This document shows, in pieces, positions 36,856 through 50,700 of a stretch of DNA of 64,000 bases. Under the pieces are notes generated by a model. The model was given only the letters and a program-made list of their open reading frames with translations, did not search any database and was not told the DNA's origin. Each line of letters opens with the position of its first letter. The stretch's first letter is position 1. This DNA is from Lucifuga dentata (taxonomy: Eukaryota > Chordata > Actinopteri > Ophidiiformes > Bythitidae), in assembly GCA_014773175.1 (NCBI GenBank), contig VXCM01000318.1, positions 60,303 through 124,302 on the forward strand, given 5' to 3'. The translations under genes and the position numbers were made by a program.

Positions 36856-37982
36856 GTAATAAGAGGTGTTCCTTTTATGAAAAAATACCTCTTATGAAAA
36901 TGCGATCCAATAAACAGCCATGTCAAAATACAGTTTCAAAAATTTCCACAATTTATACCTCTAACAAAGTTTAAATATTGTAATTTTGTGAGATAAGATT
37001 TTCTGGCAGAGCTGTTATACTGAATGACTTGGTACAAGTAATTGTGGAGGGCATGTAAAAGACATGCACAGTCTTAGCGGTGTGCCAATGACAGATTAAA
37101 TAAATCTTTACTTTCATGTTGCACTATAAATTAAGGAAAGTCGAGGGGAAAACATGAAACACTCCTTGCAAACGAGGAGACAACTTGATTTCCTAAAACA
37201 AGCAGGGTAAATTTGGGGGTGGCGTGGAGAACTGCAGAGAGTGTTTTGGCATGAGAATGACTATTAGATGTTTTGGTGGTGGTAGAGAGATGGAACTGGG
37301 GTGACAAAATGGCTTCCTGCATTCCTCAAGACATCAAAGAAAGGAGGCAAAGTGAGAAATACAGAAAGGAAAAATAAGTACAGTAGATGGTGAAGGCAAT
37401 CAAACACTCTGTCAGGGGACAGCACTATATATAAAACTTGAAACAATATCAGGGCGATAGCCAGATGGAAGGACAAAGGAGGTGAAAAGAGTTGATGTAG
37501 AGGCAGGCAAGAAAAAGAGTGAGGGGGAAACCAAATGTAAGAACTAAAGAAAGAACAATACAACAGAAATTCTACAGAAAGGAGAACTGACAAGGTGATT
37601 ACAGAAGAACAGAGGACCATATTTGACACAATTAAGGAGGGTAGCATTACTTCCATGATAATGATGATGTGGCTTCCCACCTGACGAGCAGTGAGCTAAA
37701 GCCAAGGCCTTGCTGAGAAAACAAGCACTGCTGAGTACAGAGTCTCACATGAAAGCTACATCAAGATCAAAGCTCTAGTTGGCTGCACACAGCATCCACA
37801 GGCTCAAACCGTTTTCATGTGGTGGCAGGATAATTCAGTCACTGCAGCAAACTGCTGTGTGCGTTCAGATGTAAGTGTGTGTGAGTGTGTGCGTGTGTGT
37901 GCAGTGGGGTCACAGCAGTGATCTTTAAATATCAAACAAATCAATAGCTATTTCCTCATTGCAGGGGAAAATCATTGCATTG

Positions 37983-38968
37983 TAGGGATGGACAATATAA
38001 ATGATATATATATATATATATATATAACGAAGTGTTCGATATAAAAATGAGAATGGCAATATAAAGTCGATAGAAAATAGTGCTTGAATACAGTACGTTA
38101 ATGATGGCCCAAATAGCCAATAGCTTGTCAGAACTAGAACAAACTAGCCAATCTGGTGCAGTGTCATCAGACAACAGCCCGCTCACTTCCTCACAGCAGC
38201 ATTCTGCTAATGGTGAACACTGTGTGGTGATATGTAAGCGAAAGTCAGACAAAGATGTCAGAAAGCGATGAAACTCCAGAGGAAAAAAAAAAATCAAATG
38301 ATGACGAAGAAAGCAACAGCTCGACAGCCGTTACTGTCCCGAAGAAAGTGGACGTTGTAGATAAGCAAGGTCACAAAATGTCAGCGGTGTGGTGTTAAAG
38401 TCTGAGACAAACCAGAGTGGTCATGTTCACTGTAAAATTCGTCAGAAGCCAGTGCTGATGACGACGATGTGCAACAAACTTATTTCACCATCTGAAGCGC
38501 TACCATCCAACTGAGCACACAAAGTACAACCACGTCACAAACCAGCGACTTCAAACCCGTCCCCTGGGCCAAGCAGCAAACTACCATACAGTCTGCTTTT
38601 TCTGCCGTCGCCTCGTATGACCAAAACACAAAAAGACACAACAACATCACACATGCTGTAGCTTTTTTTATTGGAAAAGATAGGATACCAATACAGACTG
38701 TTGAAAAAGAGGGATTTAGGACACTTATTAAAGTTATTATTTATTAACGATGACTGCAATTTGCAGTTTTTCAGTTCATACAATTGTTGGTTATTTTTTA
38801 TGTTCAGAACATGCATAAAGAAAATGTTCAAATAACTCTTAAGTTCAAGTCACTTGAAATGCAGAGAATATTTGCCATGGTTTATATCATGATATACAGT
38901 ATATTGATATTGATCAATATAAAAGAAAAATATCGTTATAAAAAATTTTTTCATATCATCCAGCCCTA
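37983..38968 (+). mobile_element. 986-bp degraded hAT transposon with BED-finger/transposase fossil
   Basis: The ends are inverted: TAGGGATGGACAATAT at the left, and TAGGGCTGGATGATAT reading in from the right. The flanks are identical 8-mers, TTGCATTG (37975-37982 and 38969-38976). Inside, the plus strand gives broken pieces of a ZBED-type hAT protein. These are a BED zinc-finger end, NLFHHLKRYHPTEH, at about 38477-38518, then ITHAVAFFIGKDRIPIQTVE and KEGFRTLIK near 38645-38732, which resemble the N-terminal helical part of hAT transposases. Stops and frame changes separate them, and the catalytic and dimerisation regions are missing. A (TA)n run lies just inside the left end. It is a dead, internally deleted copy in the snd1 intron. 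Confidence 0.88.
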
Positions 38969-38976
38969 TTGCATTG

Positions 38977-41900
38977 TACTGTTAGCAGTTAGGCCTTTTA
39001 CCCCACTTCAGTTTTTATTGTTTAGTTGAGAAAATTTGCCAGACTGTGTATAAAACTACTTGTTTACTTTTGTTCACAGAACACAGTTGGCGTCTAAAGT
39101 CCCGTGGTCAGATATGAGTGTCCGTGTGTGCACACGTCTACAGTAAATTACCAGTCTAATGCAATGCAATACAATAATCTTGCTACAAATGCCAACCTAT
39201 GTGAAGCCTGGAACAATTGATTTTGTTGACATTGTGTCAGAAATGTGCTGATTCAAATCTAGGGCAAAGTTTAAGGCTGTAGTTACTTGCGATGTTGTAC
39301 TGGATGGCATTACACTGAAATGTCTCAAACATTCTCTTCCCTCTCATGCATGTAAACAGGGGTAGATAAAACAATACCTCACCACTAACTACAGCCTCGA
39401 AAATAGAATCAACATCCTGTGACATGCTGTCTACTAAAACTGAAAGTTGCAAGCTTTACAAATGTAGGATTATTTATTAAATACACTGTGCTAATGCCAA
39501 ACAGATGCAGACGACACTAAAACATCTTGTGGAGCTTTATCAGAAGCACCTAAAAGAATGTCATTTCAGAGGAAGCAATTATTAAATAATGCTTCCTGAA
39601 ACAGAAATTATAATTTAAAACTGACATATCAATCCATCAAAGATCTGACAGCAGAAAATTAAAGACATCAACTGATTTTTTTTTTTTTAAATATGAAAAA
39701 AATAAAGTAGTCATGGTTCGGAGCTAACAGTTTCTCAGAAGTGACAATCGATCTAAAGCTACCGTCCACAATATGTAGTGCTGTGTGCATCATGACCGAT
39801 ATAAACTGTTTTCAGGACTGTGTGCAAAGCTTTAATAGAACCAAAAACTTCTCTTTGAATACAAAGGTGAAACAGGCTCCATTTGGCCCCAAGCTGAGCG
39901 TGACCTCGTTGATCCAGCTGATATGAGAGTACCTGCCCAGTGGGGGGGACAAAATTATTAGAAAGCCAACTATATTGCTCTTCTCCCCTCAGCTCTCCCT
40001 TGTTCCTCACTCTAGCTAATTAACACAACTAGACACATCAAAGACCAATGTGTGCATGCGTGCATGCTTGTGTATGTTTGTCCATTAATAAAAATTACAG
40101 TGTTTAAGTTATGAGCAACAGTTCGGAGATAAAAGCATAAACATCAGGATTGCTGACACAATTGTTTATTTATAGATAAAGAAATACCTGAATTGTGCCA
40201 GCAAACCTGGCACAGAGAGAGCAGGGATGTGTTTGAGGATGTAATTCAATGCCTTGCTTCTTGCAGTATGAAAACACAGAAGTGGTCTATTAAATAGGAA
40301 AATTTGCTGAGTACAAGCCCTATAGAGTTACCACAGTTTAATACTATAAGCGGGTGGAAGAAGAGGAGTTAGCTCAGGGGACAAGCAGGCAGAGGGAGAA
40401 GAGGAAAATATCAGGGGAAAAAAAAAAGAAAATATGTGGAGTAAAGAGACAAAAAGGGGATGAGGAAAATAGGAAAGATAAAGAAAGAGGTAAATGGGGC
40501 TCAAGAACAAAAACTGGCAGGAAGAAGAGGAAGTGAGGGAGGAAGGGATGTGGCAAGGAGGCTCAGGTTAAGAGACTTGGCAAGTGTTATCCTCCTACTC
40601 TGTTGGCAGCAGAGGCACAAAGTGTTTGCTCACAGCAGTACATGCATCTATTAGTATTGTTCCAGGACATAATAACTGTATGTGTCAGTATGTGTCTCTG
40701 TGTACATGCATGTAGGTGCACGCTTGAGAATCAAATCATAGCTAAAAGTGGTAAAATGACTCTCGATTGCACATAAGCAGCATGAAGCAGTAATATACAA
40801 ATCAATGTAAGCAAGCAATTGCCTGCGTGTGTATCTGTGTATGTCAGGCTTTAGTGCTAAAAATCAGGACTAAAATAACACCAGAGGTCATGATGATAAC
40901 ATTTATCTCTCAGAAGAATCCAAGGACATATTGCTAACACTGTCACTGCCTTTAAAAGTCTAAAATGGACAAATGGACAGTCCAACTGAGTGGTCTGAGC
41001 ATACGCATGCACGCACACACACATACACACAGCCACTGCTCCTGCATCCACCTCCAGCCCTAGTGGCACAGGGAGTGGGCCATCTTCATCAAGCGACCAT
41101 ATGTTTTCCCCACAAGCAATTACATTTGATGGCATCACTGCATAGACATACAGACAGCCAAGCAGATCAACATAGGTACACACAGACACATACACATCAA
41201 AGGTAATGGAATTTAAGTCCAGTAAGTATCAATTAGTATGCAGGATGATCACCATTTAAACAATCAGAACTGAACATACATCCAGCTGACAATCAAAGCA
41301 TTTAAAAAATGAAATTAAAAAAAAAACTGCAGTATCCCAGCCAGCCTTTCTTGGAACTTCCCCTGCACACACACCTTCACATTCAGACAGAGACTCATCC
41401 AGCAAAAGGGATTTAAAGAAACTATATTTCTATAGCTGGCCTCAATTGAAACTATGCTCTCTTGGCACATAGACTCACTCATGGCTCTCTGCCTGACGCC
41501 CACTCCAGCCATTACATTTATCTCTCTGTATTCGAAGCTGAGAGTCAGATTCCCATTGGTTTTTGAAAAGATTTTGCTTTTCCTTCTCTTTAAGCCACTA
41601 GTTCTCCTCTGGGAAAACAGAGGCAAAAGAGTGAGCGAAAGAGGGAGAAGGGGAAAGATGTCGATCGCTGACACAGCCTCCTCCTGCTGTTAAGAGATAT
41701 AAAGTAATAGAAGGATATAAGTAGTAGATGGAGGAGATGCTGAGATGGGGCTATGGGTGGAGACATGAGGGTGAGGATGCTGGGGAACGCTGGCACAAGA
41801 TTACAGACTCAAATCTCTCTTATTTTTGCCTTCATTGGGTCTTGTTTAGTCAGATTTTTTTTTTTGCCTACATTCACTCTTATTGTAACTGATTGTACGC

Positions 41901-42429
41901 ACACAAACAAGGACCTTGTGAAAGTAGAAGAATAGTTGAGAGGAGAAACAAATAAGACAGGAGGAGATTGAAGGTCCAGGCATGTGTGCCCTCGACACAG
42001 TAAAGGCCAAATGATGACAACTCAATAAATGAGCAAGTAATACAGGGCTGACAGGAACCATGGAGACACACATAGGTGGGGAAGGGAAGAGGAGAAAATG
42101 CCTATGTGCACAGCAGGGGGTGTGTGTGTGTGTGCGCATCAACCATATGTAAATCCTGCCATCACTGACAGAAAGAAGAGAAAAGAAAAGGCACTGAGAA
42201 CATTGGCCCTTTATATCATGACAGTTGCCCAGTGTGTGCGTACGCATGCAGGCATGCATTTTAACCCTACAGCCAAGGCAATGTCGATGTGTAGCAACTG
42301 CTGTGTTGTCAAGGGAACCATCAGAATGACTGAGAGGCTGGTATGTGCTCTGTGCTTGTGCACACACACACATACTTACACACAGACATCTTTCGATAAC
42401 ATTTCAATGATGATTGCTGGTTTACAATG
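38977..42429 (-). other. snd1: snd1 long intron, between the hAT element and the twin hairpins
   Basis: AT-rich intronic sequence with purine-rich low-complexity stretches (about 40355-40560) and short CA/TG tracts (about 41010-41030, 42119-42134). No exon, RNA gene or transposon was recognised. Confidence 0.6.
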
Positions 42430-42478
42430 TCTCTACATGGCCATTACATATAGATGAGATGTAATGGCCATGTAGAGA
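42430..42478. repeat. perfect 20-bp hairpin
   Basis: TCTCTACATGGCCATTACAT (42430-42449) is perfectly complementary to 42459-42478, separated by a 9-nt loop. It directly abuts a second perfect hairpin. Confidence 0.95.
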
Positions 42479-42522
42479 ATGTTGTGAACCAACATTTCTT
42501 TGCAATGTTGGTTCACAACATT
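42478..42522. repeat. perfect 19-bp hairpin adjoining the first
   Basis: AATGTTGTGAACCAACATT (42478-42496) is perfectly complementary to 42504-42522 around a 7-nt loop. Its first base is shared with the end of the preceding hairpin. Confidence 0.95.
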
Positions 42523-43797
42523 GAAAAGAAATCAATGTATCCCTTAAGTGCATCCAAATTTGAATTTATGAATGATGCAGAGAAAGAGAGCAAGAGAAAT
42601 GCATGCGTTTGTCAGCTGTCAGATACTGTATATAGGTTGGGTTAATGTGTCAGTCAACAGAACAGGATCAATCTAAGCATCAATAAAGCATAGGGCCCTA
42701 GAGCTATATCCAAAGGCTGGCTTATCGGAGATTTAACTAACATATGGCAAAGCACAAAGCATATCTGTATACAGTACTGTGCACTATCTAGGTCAAACTA
42801 GTATTAAATGTTATTAAACTCCATTTATTCTCATTTGATACCAGCAACATTGTGTGGGCTTATAATTTTGCCTCTGATGCCAACAGAATTACATTTGTTT
42901 GAACAGTGTCAAAGGTATTCATGGTTAGTTAAAAATAGGCAGCAACTCAGATGGGGACAGTGCAGTGGGATTTGAGGACATGTTTGAGAGTTAGAGAGAA
43001 AATGTGAGTAACTTTCTGGGTTTTTTTTTTTTTTTCCTGTATTAGTTACTTAAAAAGCTATTGCAAAACTGTCTAATGCAGGAAAAAAATACAACCACCT
43101 AGTGATAAAAGCAGAAACTAAAATTCGTTGGACAGAATGCCAATGTGTCAAGTGTGTGCAACTACACTGTTCTCAGTACACATATTCAACATGTCATAAC
43201 GCCTATTATCTCTACATTTAACATTCTGAACCTTTCCTTTGTTCCTTCTATTCTATTTACTGTCTATTACTGAACTGCAATGAGGCAAAACAAGCAATAA
43301 AAAACTGAATACAAAATTTTATTTTAAGATACAGCCTGATAGAGGACAAAAAAATAACACTGGATGAAGACAGAGAAGACAGGTAAATATAACGATTGAC
43401 ACATCCAAAGGCTAACTGCTGCGGTGCTTGTCAGACCAAAATTCAATATGTAGTTTGGCTATTTTCAGAGAGAGGGAGGGAGGAGAGGAACTGGAAGAAA
43501 GCCAAACACTGTCAAACAGAGGACAAACAGTGGAAGCTCTCTCTTCTGTTCCTGCTGCTTCAGTCATTTATGAAACTCATTTAGTCTTCTTGCCTCAGGT
43601 CTAATAATAATTTAAGAAATGTGAATGTCTAGGAATGTCAACACACACTTTATATATTTCTTTTGCTCTCCCTCCACCCATTCAATTCAACTACTTTTTA
43701 GCCCTGAAGTTACAAATCCACAGCTTGAGGGCCAGCAGAAAAACACTAACGCTATGGACCAATTTGGAAGAATAATAAAAGAGAAAATAAAAGAGAG

Positions 43798-43836
<39 letters not shown>

Positions 43837-43838
43837 AA
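43798..43838. repeat. (GAAA)n microsatellite
   Basis: About ten GAAA tetranucleotide units in intronic DNA. Confidence 0.95.
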
Positions 43839-45894
43839 AAGAAAATGCAGTGAAGAATATACTGTGATCAAGTATAGTGTGTGAGAGCATTTCACTATCG
43901 CTCTCGCTGATGTGGAAGAGTACTGCAGTGCCCTTGACGGAGAGGAAAATGCTAAGAGGATTCAGCTGGTCCCCAAGCACAGTGAGTGCCTGTGTCTTTG
44001 CACTGGTCACGCAATATGCTTATCAGAATGGAAGGCAAAGTTGTCATTCCATCATGCACGCGCACCCACACTAGTGCATGTGCACAAGGTCGCCCTCGTA
44101 AATGAGTAGGGGCGATAAAGCACCAAGCAGGTTTCTCCTTTCCATCCATCTCTCCATCTCTATCCAGGCCCATCTATCTCTCCGTCACAGCAATGGTGTG
44201 AATGTGTTCTTGTGTATCGCTCAACTCACCTTCAAGCTGCAATTTATGATTTTAAAGGAACAAAGTTAGCCAACTTCGTACTGATACACAACAACCTGAA
44301 TAGTACTTGATTAGCAAACTGCAGAAAAACCAATAGCTAAACTATCTGTGATATCAACATGTGGTAAAATAGAGTACATACTGTAGTCTACTGTTATGGT
44401 CAATATTCCACAGAAATGACTGTTTATGACATTTTGCTCACAAAATACATTTCAAGAAAAATTAAATTACAAACAAATTACATTACTTTAATCACAACTT
44501 ATTACGGCTGCCACTTTGCTGATTGTACTGATACTGATTGATCAAGCACAGCACATAGACAAACAAATACTACACAGAAACAATGACAGTTTATAACACG
44601 ACCAGCATAAGAATCTTGAATTGGATGGATTTTATAACAAACATCTTAACAATATCAGTATGGATAAAAGTTACATGCATTGCTCAGAGCATTTGGATAT
44701 ATAACTGGCTATCATATGATGTACGGCTATAGTCCAAACTGGTCTTGATGTTCAAACTGTCCCACAGCTATGAATGGATGAGTACAATTTCTAAAAGTGA
44801 ATGGATGAGAGTTCCTGACTGTGAATGGATGAGGAGAGTTCCTGACTGTGGCTATCAGTCTACTGTACTGGTTTGTTTGACTACTGCATGTGTTTGAGAA
44901 AAAGGACCCAAGAGACACCTCACCATCCCCACTGAAAGTCTCTCTGCCCAGAAAACCACACCATGCATTATTCATTATGAGTACTCACATTCTCTTTCTC
45001 TCCATACACACTTTGATGACTCACCAGTGTGTGAGTAAGAAAAACAAGTCAAAAAATAAAACACCAAAACAAAGGCACACAAATACATGTTAACAAAAAA
45101 ACAGGCCAATATGTACAACAAAGAGTAAAGCAAATGAAAATTAGATGACAAAGAATGTCAGATGCTAAGGGCCCTCACCAAAATATTTGAAAGTGTGATC
45201 TGAAACCAACATAAGCTTCTGGATGCTGTGGAGAAACCAGATCATGTACTATGGCCCTGACAACCAAATAAGATGTTTGAAAGAGGCTTAAAAGCATGTG
45301 GATGCCTTCTCTCTCGCTCTCTGTGTGTGTGTGTGTGTGTGTCTGAAGAATGCTAAGTGAATTCATCTGAGTCGCACTGAAGATGTTGAAGCAAAAAGGA
45401 TAACAGTTTAATTATCCAATTGCAAAAATGTGCCTTTGTACACTACTGATAGTGGTTAAGGAGTATTAACACTCCAATACCCAAGGCATTACGCGCTACA
45501 CAACAACAAAACAGCAGAATGCAGAATCCTCTTGATGCCACAGAGGTGTGGGATTTATTAGTGTTTAATTAAAATGCTAAAAGGCAGCAACACTTATTAC
45601 AGCAGATCACTGGAAGATCACTGTAGAGGCATGCATTAGCGAGGCATCTGTGGTGCCACGCTGGCACTATGACTCATCAAAGGTCCTCGAACAACCTTCT
45701 GCAGGTCTGAAGCCAGCCTGTGCCAATCTCCACCCATGGGAGCCTGGTGCACAGTGTTCGTGTCACTAGGTGGGGTGCATGGGTGCAGGAAACCCATGTT
45801 AAAAATGTCTGGGAAGATTTAGTGGTGGTGTTAAGGGGAACCACATCTCACCCGGCGAGATTAAAACTTCGACACTGTCTGGATATGGAGATAA

Positions 45895-45895
<1 letters not shown>

Positions 45896-45928
<33 letters not shown>

Positions 45929-45934
45929 AGGGCN

Positions 45935-45983
<49 letters not shown>

Positions 45984-45988
45984 AGGGC
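45896..45988. repeat. (GT)n microsatellite duplicated at an N
   Basis: A GT tract ending in TTAAGGGC is followed by an N at 45934 and then a longer GT tract again ending in TTAAGGGC. The repeated flank indicates an unmerged contig overlap. The true locus is probably one GT tract. Confidence 0.85.
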
Positions 45989-47741
45989 TATGTGATTATC
46001 CTGAAATGCTAATCCATTTTTTTCCTACTCACCACAATTATGGTAATTCATTTTATATCGCTATCTTCCCAAACTGTCTTTTCATCTACAGACAAAATTC
46101 TGAGTGAAATGAAGTGATTCCACATTGAAATTTAACCGTATGAAATTTAACTGCATTATAAATGACCTGCCACATTGTAAAAATCTAACTCTATGGCTGC
46201 TCTTGTGTTATTTTGAAAACCTAAACAACAGTAATTTGAGCAGGGATACATTTCAGAGACTGGAAAGATTCCATTGCTTATGATAAGTAGCTTCTATTTA
46301 AAGTAAAGTAAAGTAAAGTAAAGATTAATGTAAGGAAACTGTTATACTTGTGAATCAAATATAACATGGGCAGTCATCTTGACATTAACTTTAAGTATAC
46401 AAAGAAGGGAGGAAATGTATCAGTCTCTTAATGTGTTTCTTTGTGAATGCCAGTAAGAGAGTGAGAGAAAGTTACTTCTGTGTTTTTTTCTGTATGTGAA
46501 ATACAGAGATTAATCAGTAGGCAGTGAAGGCAGCGCAGCAAATGAGAGACCCGGACTGAATGAGGTCAAAATGACTGTCAATGTACGTAGGTGGAACAGT
46601 ACACTGCATATTACTGTCCACTTAGCCTGCTCGTCTCAGCTCGACCAAACTCTCTGCTTCTCCCTCTTCTTTGTGTTCCTGCTTTCTCTTCTTCCTACTG
46701 AAATGTTACACAACTAACATGATTTAAACCATGGGCTCATTTCAATGTTGATTAATACAAAATTTAATAAAGTTTCGATTGACAAGATTAAATTAAGTTT
46801 TATTGACTTTAATCATTTGGCAAACTGTCCTGAACATAAAATTATGCCTCATCTCTAGCTGATTCATCCTAGATAAACACTTCAATGCAGTACAGTTCTG
46901 CTGTTCTTCCTCCTACTGGTTAGACTGTGCTTCAGAATTTGGGTTGCCACCCAAATGTTTTAAGCAAAATCAACACAGAGGCTCAATAACTGAGATACTG
47001 AATGATTTTTTTTTTTCCCTCAATGGATGGTGGGAGGTGAGAAAACAAATTTAAATGGAAAACATCAAAAAGTAAGGAAATATCTGGAGAGGGATGTTTA
47101 CCAATTCGTTTTCTTTTTTTCCCTCAGAATTTCTGTGCTTCGGTTCCACGCTGGGAACGGGAGCAGTGTCTGTCAGAGATTAAGACTACACAGAGAGCAG
47201 GGCAAGAAAGGGAGATGAGACAGAGAGGGGGGGAGGGNGGGGGGGGAGAGAGAGAGAGAGAGAGAGCAAAAGGAGGGATGGAAGGATGAAAGAAGACAGC
47301 AGATAAACACAAAAGCAATTTTAGAAAGAGTCTGAAAGTGAAAGAAGTCTTGAAAAAGAGGCAGAGAATCACCAGAGACAGACAGAGGGAACAGGGATGG
47401 GAGGACGTTATAGAGAAGCCAGAAACCAGGGCTTCTACCCTCACTGCATGCCATATTAATTGTGTGTCTGTATCAAGAGAAATTAAGACATCGCTATGTA
47501 GCAGCTTAGAGAGAGAGAGAGTGAGAGAAATTGAGAAAGGAGAGAAAGAGGAGACATGGCAGGCAAGGAGGAAGAGAGCTAAGAGCAAGTGTTAGTCACA
47601 GATTTAAGACTAGACACTGAAGCACACAAGGGAGGAGAGGGTGAGGGACAAATGAGTGGAACAAAGGAAAGTGAAGAGAAAAGACTATACAGAAAGAAAA
47701 GAAAAAGAAGTGTATTCACACTTTCACCCAAATGCCATTAC

Positions 47742-47785
<44 letters not shown>

Positions 47786-47786
47786 A
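47742..47786. repeat. (GAAA)n microsatellite
   Basis: About eleven GAAA units, the second such tract within 4 kb. Confidence 0.95.
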
Positions 47787-50700
47787 AAGCTAATTATAGA
47801 AAGGTGGAGTATAGAAGTCTTTAAAAAGAAAAGTATAGATAACACACTGTCAGATCATTGGAGTCCTTAAAAAAAAAAAAAAAAAANTTAAAAAAAAAAA
47901 AAAAAAATCATGCAAAAGGGCCTGCAGACAGAAACAGGAAAATACTTTATGAATGCAAATAAATGACTAACAAAATCAAACCTTATTCACAAGGCTGTCT
48001 TCAGAACATCTTTAAAAGCCCCCGCAATCAAAAGCTTCAGTATTCAGAGAAATCCACAGCAGGAATCTATGTTGATGAACGCAACTCAAATGAACCATAT
48101 GCATGCTTGATTGGGCCACACACACCTAATGAACTTTGCTTTAGCGATAGATAGAATGCAATAACAAGGATGGAGAGACCAATACACCTTTTCAGCTGTC
48201 ACAGTTAATATCTGTCACCATTCGCAGAGACTCGAGTCTGCAACCACAAACACACACATCACATTACATCTATGGCAAGCTGACTTTCTACAGATAGTGC
48301 ATAAATGTTTCAAGTCAATAACATTATGAAACTCGCATCCCTTAAAGGAACTACCAAAGCCAAGTAGTTTCAGACCCACATTAAAGCCTGGTCTAAAGGA
48401 GGGTGCGTGTAGTGACCCATTCAGCCTCAGACGGAAGCTGAGTCACTGTGTCAGTCTGAAAGGTGACTAAGGAAGGATGGGTCAAGCACAGAGACCAGCT
48501 CCTCACCTCCATCCTACATAATTTCTTTAATTCTTCTGCTGTTCTCCAGTAAACCATCTCTCCTTGCAACTCCATTTCCCTCGCTGTAGTTTTCTCTCAA
48601 GTAACTGTCTTGCTTCAATCAACATTTGCGGAACACAGCACTCTCATTGATCTTATTTTCCCGCTCGGAGTGTATGTGTTTCAGAGATGTCACTTGTTTT
48701 TTCCTGCCATGTTCCTATTTGCTCAGTGAACAGCATAACAGAGCCTGTGAATCCAATCGAAGTAATTTTAAACCAGTACATACCTTCCGGCTAATTAATT
48801 TGCTTAAACTTGTTTTGTTTGGAGAAGTGACAGCGCTTATGTGAGAATGCATAACTGTGTGGTTTGCATGTGCTTGAGTTTGTCCCAGAGAGACTGCGTG
48901 CGTGCATGTGTGTGCACGCGCTTTGCAATGCACACACACACACACAGCGGGTCAGTGCAGCCAGCCAAAGTAGTCCCCACACTGGGTCTAGAACCCATTA
49001 GGGCTGTGTCCTCCCTGTTCACTCCCACCTACCTGTGAAAAACTTGCTGACACCACCAATGAGTGGCATGGGAGAAAATGTGAGTGTGTGAGCATTGATG
49101 TGCACGTGTATGGATGTAAGAGGGTTTGTGTATTTTAACATTTGCTTCGTTTATTTTGTTGTATAAGAGAGAGAGAGACTAAGGAGAGTGCAGCAGAGCA
49201 ACTGTGCAAGCCTAATAAAGACTGAATTATGTATCTGTGTGTAACAATGATTTAAAAAAAAAATTAAAATCAGTGTGTTTGCCACACTCTACACTGAATT
49301 ATGGGTAAAGGTTTGTATTGGTGTCAATCAAAATCTTCTGTTGCCAGCATCAGTCATTTTACAACCAAAGCTTTCTTGATCCAAACTGTATTACCATCCT
49401 GCCACATAGGCAAATGTACACACAGATACAACACTAGTCCTCCTCAACCGCTGACCAAGGCCACATTTCCATGACAATTAAACACCAGAGGATAGCGAAG
49501 TCAGCCACCCTACACAAAAAGCCCTTAAAAAAAAAAAAAAAAAANGGGGGGGAGCGTATGGACTGGATAAGTGGTGCTGGGATTATACTTAGTTCAATCA
49601 TGGCTTTGGTCCGTTCACTGCTCCCCATAAAAACCTATTAGCATGTGAATGAAAAGGCACACAGTGGATGGAGTTTTCTAACGCCCAGGAGCACTGATCC
49701 ACTATCAGGTGAGCTTTCCATAAACTGGGAATAAGTGAGGAGCATATGAGTGTATGTGTGTGCGTTCAGTTGTTCAAATTTTGCAGTGTTCAAGGTACAA
49801 ATGCAGTGCTGTATATGCAGCAGTAGAAAACAGAATCTCACTCAGGAGCTCATTGTGGCTCATCAAGTCAGCGGCTTTGTGGTTCTAAAATCTGTCTTGT
49901 ACAACACAACAGATAATTGGCTTGATGTCAAAACCTGAAACAGACCAGCTGCCACAAGGTCAAAGGAAGAACATCGAGGAAGAACATATACATTTTGCTT
50001 GTTGGAAATGGATTTGTGTGTGTGAGAAAATGTCCAGTTTTTGACTTGGCTTTTTAAGTGCTTGTGCAGGGAAAAAAAAGGAATATGTAAGAAAATCAGC
50101 ATAAGAATGGCTTTCTATTGGCCTAGCGACTAAAATTTTCCACACTATTCTCACATGGCTTTATTTGCTAAATACTAATGTGTATACATTTGTGCATATA
50201 CAAACTAGGTACTTCCATTTGATTCATCAATATTTTGTTATTTCTATTACTCCTTATCAAATGATGTGTATAGTTGTTTTCATGTTTTGTGAGTTTTAGG
50301 CCATAAAAAGGTCACTGTTATCAAGACCATTTGATGTATAGTTTAATAGAAATACGACAGTTAAAGCAGACCTACAGATGATTTGTTTGATGGTGCATGT
50401 TTGGTTTTCTCCATTTGTCTGAGCTCATCACTATTATTTGCAGCTTTTCCATTATCATTACTATGATGGTGAGTGTTGTTAGGCTATCATTATTATCTCT
50501 TTTGGCTGATATTTACTTTTCACAGGTAGTACAACAGCTTTTTGCACATCACTGAGAATTCTGTCTCTTATGTAAGATTATTTTAGCATTTACTCTACTG
50601 AAAATATTCATGACTAAAGCTCACTGCCTTTCTGTTCCTGGCTCATTTTGCAAAGTGTTGCTCAAATAAGTAGGTTTGAATCTTGGCAGTTGTGATAATC

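Noticed and set aside
41846..42373. 175-codon minus-strand frame rich in Cys and His
   Set aside because: It passes through TG/CA tracts and shows no zinc-finger spacing or other family signature.
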